This document shows positions 6,164 to 8,034 of a DNA stretch of 8,034 nucleotides, piece by piece. This DNA comes from an uncultured cyanobacterium (GTDB lineage Bacteria; Cyanobacteriota; Cyanobacteriia; Pseudanabaenales; Pseudanabaenaceae), in contig CAIJEA010000701.1 in the NCBI GenBank assembly GCA_903819605.1, forward strand, positions 1-8,034, read 5' to 3'. Within the stretch, counting starts at the first letter, position 1. The number at the start of each line of letters is the position of its first letter. The notes beneath the pieces were generated by a model, which was given only the letters and a program-made list of their open reading frames with translations, searched no databases and was not told the DNA's origin. The translations under genes were made by a program, and so were the position numbers.

Positions 6164-7054
6164 ATGAGCGATTACATTTCCCACCAAAGCTTCTGGAATA
6201 AAAAGGTTTTTGTCTTACTGGGATACACCAGTGTGACTTGTATTTCGGTGCTATTTGGAAAAGTCGAATTAGGCAACGCTCAATCACAACTGCAAGTAAA
6301 AACAAATCGATATTTACAAGTAGAACAAATACAAGGCAAAGTATTCTTTCGCAATCAAAATACCAATCGCCCTGCAAGAAAAGGCGATCGCTTATCAAAT
6401 GTTGGAGATGAAATTGTCACTGATGAGAAATCGACGGCTGTACTGAGTGTTGATACAGGTGTGGGTTTCGTCAACGTTGCTAAACAAACAGTGGTTCGTA
6501 TTGAATCTTTGCAAATCACTAGTGACAATGGCAGAATAACTAACTTGCAAGTACCAAGAGGGCAAGTACGTCTGCAAATTAGACGGTTTACAAATCCCAG
6601 TTCGCGATTTAATCTCCAAACTCCTGCGGTTGTAACTGGAGTGCGTGGTACAGAGTATGTTGTGAATGTTAAAGATGATGGTCGTACGATTCTTTCTACC
6701 TTTGACGGAGCAGTCTTAACAGAAGCTCAAAAAACTGAGGTATTGGTGAGTAAAGGCTTTCAAAATCAGACTATCGTTGGAGAGCCGCCTTCACAGCCAA
6801 TGCCAATACAAGAAAATATCGACTTAGATTATCAAGTCCTAAAACTATTTGAGAGTGGCGATCGCAAAGTGATTTTAGTGGGCAAAGTTGATTTTGCGAA
6901 TACGGTATCGATCGACGGCATCGAGCAAAATATCGATCGCGATGGTCAATTTAGAACTGAGCTGACTACTAATTCTATATACAGAGCTGAGATTAAGGTT
7001 ATCGTCACAAACCCATTGGGAAAGCAACGGATCTATGAACTGGCTATCTTCTAA
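6164..7054 (+). CDS. Secreted FecR-domain protein
   Basis: Predicted periplasmic protein of 296 aa. After a short polar N-terminus come Lys-Lys (13-14) and a hydrophobic segment (15-31), with likely cleavage after GNA (37-39). Residues about 51-97 form the beta-rich lead-in typical of the family, and the FecR core covers about 88-190, including TPAVVTGVRGTEY (153-165). The C-terminal about 65 residues (GKVDFANTVSIDG, DRDGQF, VTNPLG) look like a bacterial Ig-like or glucodextranase-B-like domain. In iron uptake FecR relays a signal from an outer-membrane receptor to a sigma factor; no such partners are present here, and the neighbour is a CHASE2 receptor, so a periplasmic sensing or scaffold role is more likely. 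I chose ATG at 6164; an in-frame TTG at 6152 would add four residues, and neither has a good Shine-Dalgarno. Confidence 0.9.
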   Translation: MSDYISHQSFWNKKVFVLLGYTSVTCISVLFGKVELGNAQSQLQVKTNRYLQVEQIQGKVFFRNQNTNRPARKGDRLSNVGDEIVTDEKSTAVLSVDTGVGFVNVAKQTVVRIESLQITSDNGRITNLQVPRGQVRLQIRRFTNPSSRFNLQTPAVVTGVRGTEYVVNVKDDGRTILSTFDGAVLTEAQKTEVLVSKGFQNQTIVGEPPSQPMPIQENIDLDYQVLKLFESGDRKVILVGKVDFANTVSIDGIEQNIDRDGQFRTELTTNSIYRAEIKVIVTNPLGKQRIYELAIF

Positions 7055-8034
7055 AAGAGTTGTGTGGCAGTCCCTGCCTTGGGCGATATCAACCTTAATC
7101 GTGGCTGGTTTATTCAAGTTGGGAGCTTTTCAGCCCCTTGAATACTTTGCATATAATCGATTTACAAACTGGCGGAGCGATCGCGTTTGGGACGATCGGT
7201 TAGTGATTATAGCGATCGATGATGCCAGTATTGAAAAACTTGGGCGATTTCCTTGGACACGCGATCGCTATGTAACATTACTAGAAAAACTTACTCAAGC
7301 AAGAGTCAGTGCAGTTACATTCAACCTGCTTTGGTCAGAAGCTAGTCCTGCGGATTCACAACTAGCTCAAGCGATGACCGCCAATAGACATGTTGTCCTA
7401 GCACAGGCTTGGGACGCTCGTGGAAAACAGTTGCAACCCATTTCCAAGCTTGCGGATGCGGCGATCGGAACGGGTCATATTATCGAAGTCAAGGATAATG
7501 ATGGAATTGTCCGATGGACAAATTTATATTTGGAAGATATGCCATCTTTAGCTATGGCAACCTTACAAGCCTATAACTTAGTTATAGGAAATGTACCAAT
7601 GCCCAATCCTGATGTTCCTTTTGGCATAAATTGGTCGCATCGTCCCCATACCATGCGTCAGTATTCCTTTGCCGATGTCATAGAAAATCGAATTCCCCTC
7701 AATACTTTCCAAAATAAAATTATTCTCATCGGATTAACCGCAACTGGCTGTGAGACATTGGCTACTCCGTTTGATAATCCTGAACCTGCGTATGGTGTGC
7801 ACTTGCAAGCTATTATTCTCCAAAATATTTTACAAAAAAATTCGCTTCAAACTCCTGCACTGCATTGGCTATGGGGATTAATTCTAATAGTTAGTTACAT
7901 ATTCGCATGGATACTTGCTCATAGTGGTACTTTCAAACAGATTGTAGTCACCATAACTTTCTCTATTGGTTTGGGAATCTTTGCCTTTATCGCCTATACA
8001 TTTAGTTACTGGTTGCCAGTTGCAATGCCAATTA
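7035..8034 (+). CDS. CHASE2-domain membrane sensor, 3' truncated by window end
   Basis: Amino-terminal 333 residues of a transmembrane receptor; the frame is still open at the last base. A first membrane segment (about 14-31) leads into a periplasmic CHASE2 domain (about 35-270). Visible landmarks are VIIAIDDASIEKLG (57-70), FPWTRDRY (72-79), a GTGH...DG pair (145-157), KIILIGLTATG (228-238) and a TP...GVHLQAIILQNIL block (243-266). Further membrane segments follow at about 278-295 and 302-320, with a third beginning near 324, the usual three-helix exit of CHASE2. The output lies beyond the window: in this class it is typically a nucleotide cyclase, diguanylate cyclase, histidine kinase or Ser/Thr kinase, and nothing here chooses among them. 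The ATG overlaps the last 20 bp of fecR in another frame, indicating co-transcription and probable coupling. Confidence 0.92.
   Translation, partial: MNWLSSKRVVWQSLPWAISTLIVAGLFKLGAFQPLEYFAYNRFTNWRSDRVWDDRLVIIAIDDASIEKLGRFPWTRDRYVTLLEKLTQARVSAVTFNLLWSEASPADSQLAQAMTANRHVVLAQAWDARGKQLQPISKLADAAIGTGHIIEVKDNDGIVRWTNLYLEDMPSLAMATLQAYNLVIGNVPMPNPDVPFGINWSHRPHTMRQYSFADVIENRIPLNTFQNKIILIGLTATGCETLATPFDNPEPAYGVHLQAIILQNILQKNSLQTPALHWLWGLILIVSYIFAWILAHSGTFKQIVVTITFSIGLGIFAFIAYTFSYWLPVAMPI

Noticed and set aside
6159..7117. Minus-strand open frames opposite fecR and the CHASE2 start
   Set aside because: All are shadows of the FecR and CHASE2 coding regions, with no motif or start signal.

Overview
The window looks like chromosomal DNA from a cyanobacterium. 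The octamer GCGATCGC (HIP1, a hallmark of cyanobacterial genomes) occurs 10 times in 8 kb, both inside genes and in spacers. All five genes also belong to families common in cyanobacteria. The style of the spacer palindromes makes me think of Pseudanabaena or a relative, but that genus guess is an impression I could not test.

Layout: positions 1-246 hold no gene but are packed with palindromes: a 20-bp-arm hairpin, a small MITE-like element and a 25-bp-arm hairpin. The last of these runs into the stop codon of a large minus-strand gene (247-2880). That gene encodes a CLC-family chloride transporter or channel fused to two CBS domains and two universal-stress-protein (USP) domains. A second long hairpin (3000-3054) separates it from a minus-strand gene pair. 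In transcription order the pair is a DUF1800 protein (4247-5488) and then a Tat-exported DUF1501 protein (3085-4233), 13 bp apart.

The 675-bp spacer 5489-6163 lies between divergent genes and contains a second MITE-like element, a short palindrome, a third member of the long-hairpin family and an AT-rich upstream region. From 6164 a plus-strand pair begins: a secreted FecR-domain protein (6164-7054), then a CHASE2 membrane receptor (7035 to beyond the window end), overlapping by 20 bp.

Working together: the CLC fusion is probably a membrane anion transporter gated by cytoplasmic nucleotide-sensing domains. Its gating glutamate is replaced by glutamine (Q126), which predicts channel-like or uncoupled transport. 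DUF1800/DUF1501 is a widespread gene pair of unknown function; here only DUF1501 carries an export signal. FecR/CHASE2 looks like a periplasmic sensing module whose cytoplasmic output domain is outside the window. The spacers carry a hairpin family with constant GC-rich tips, exactly 3-nt loops and divergent but still self-complementary arms.
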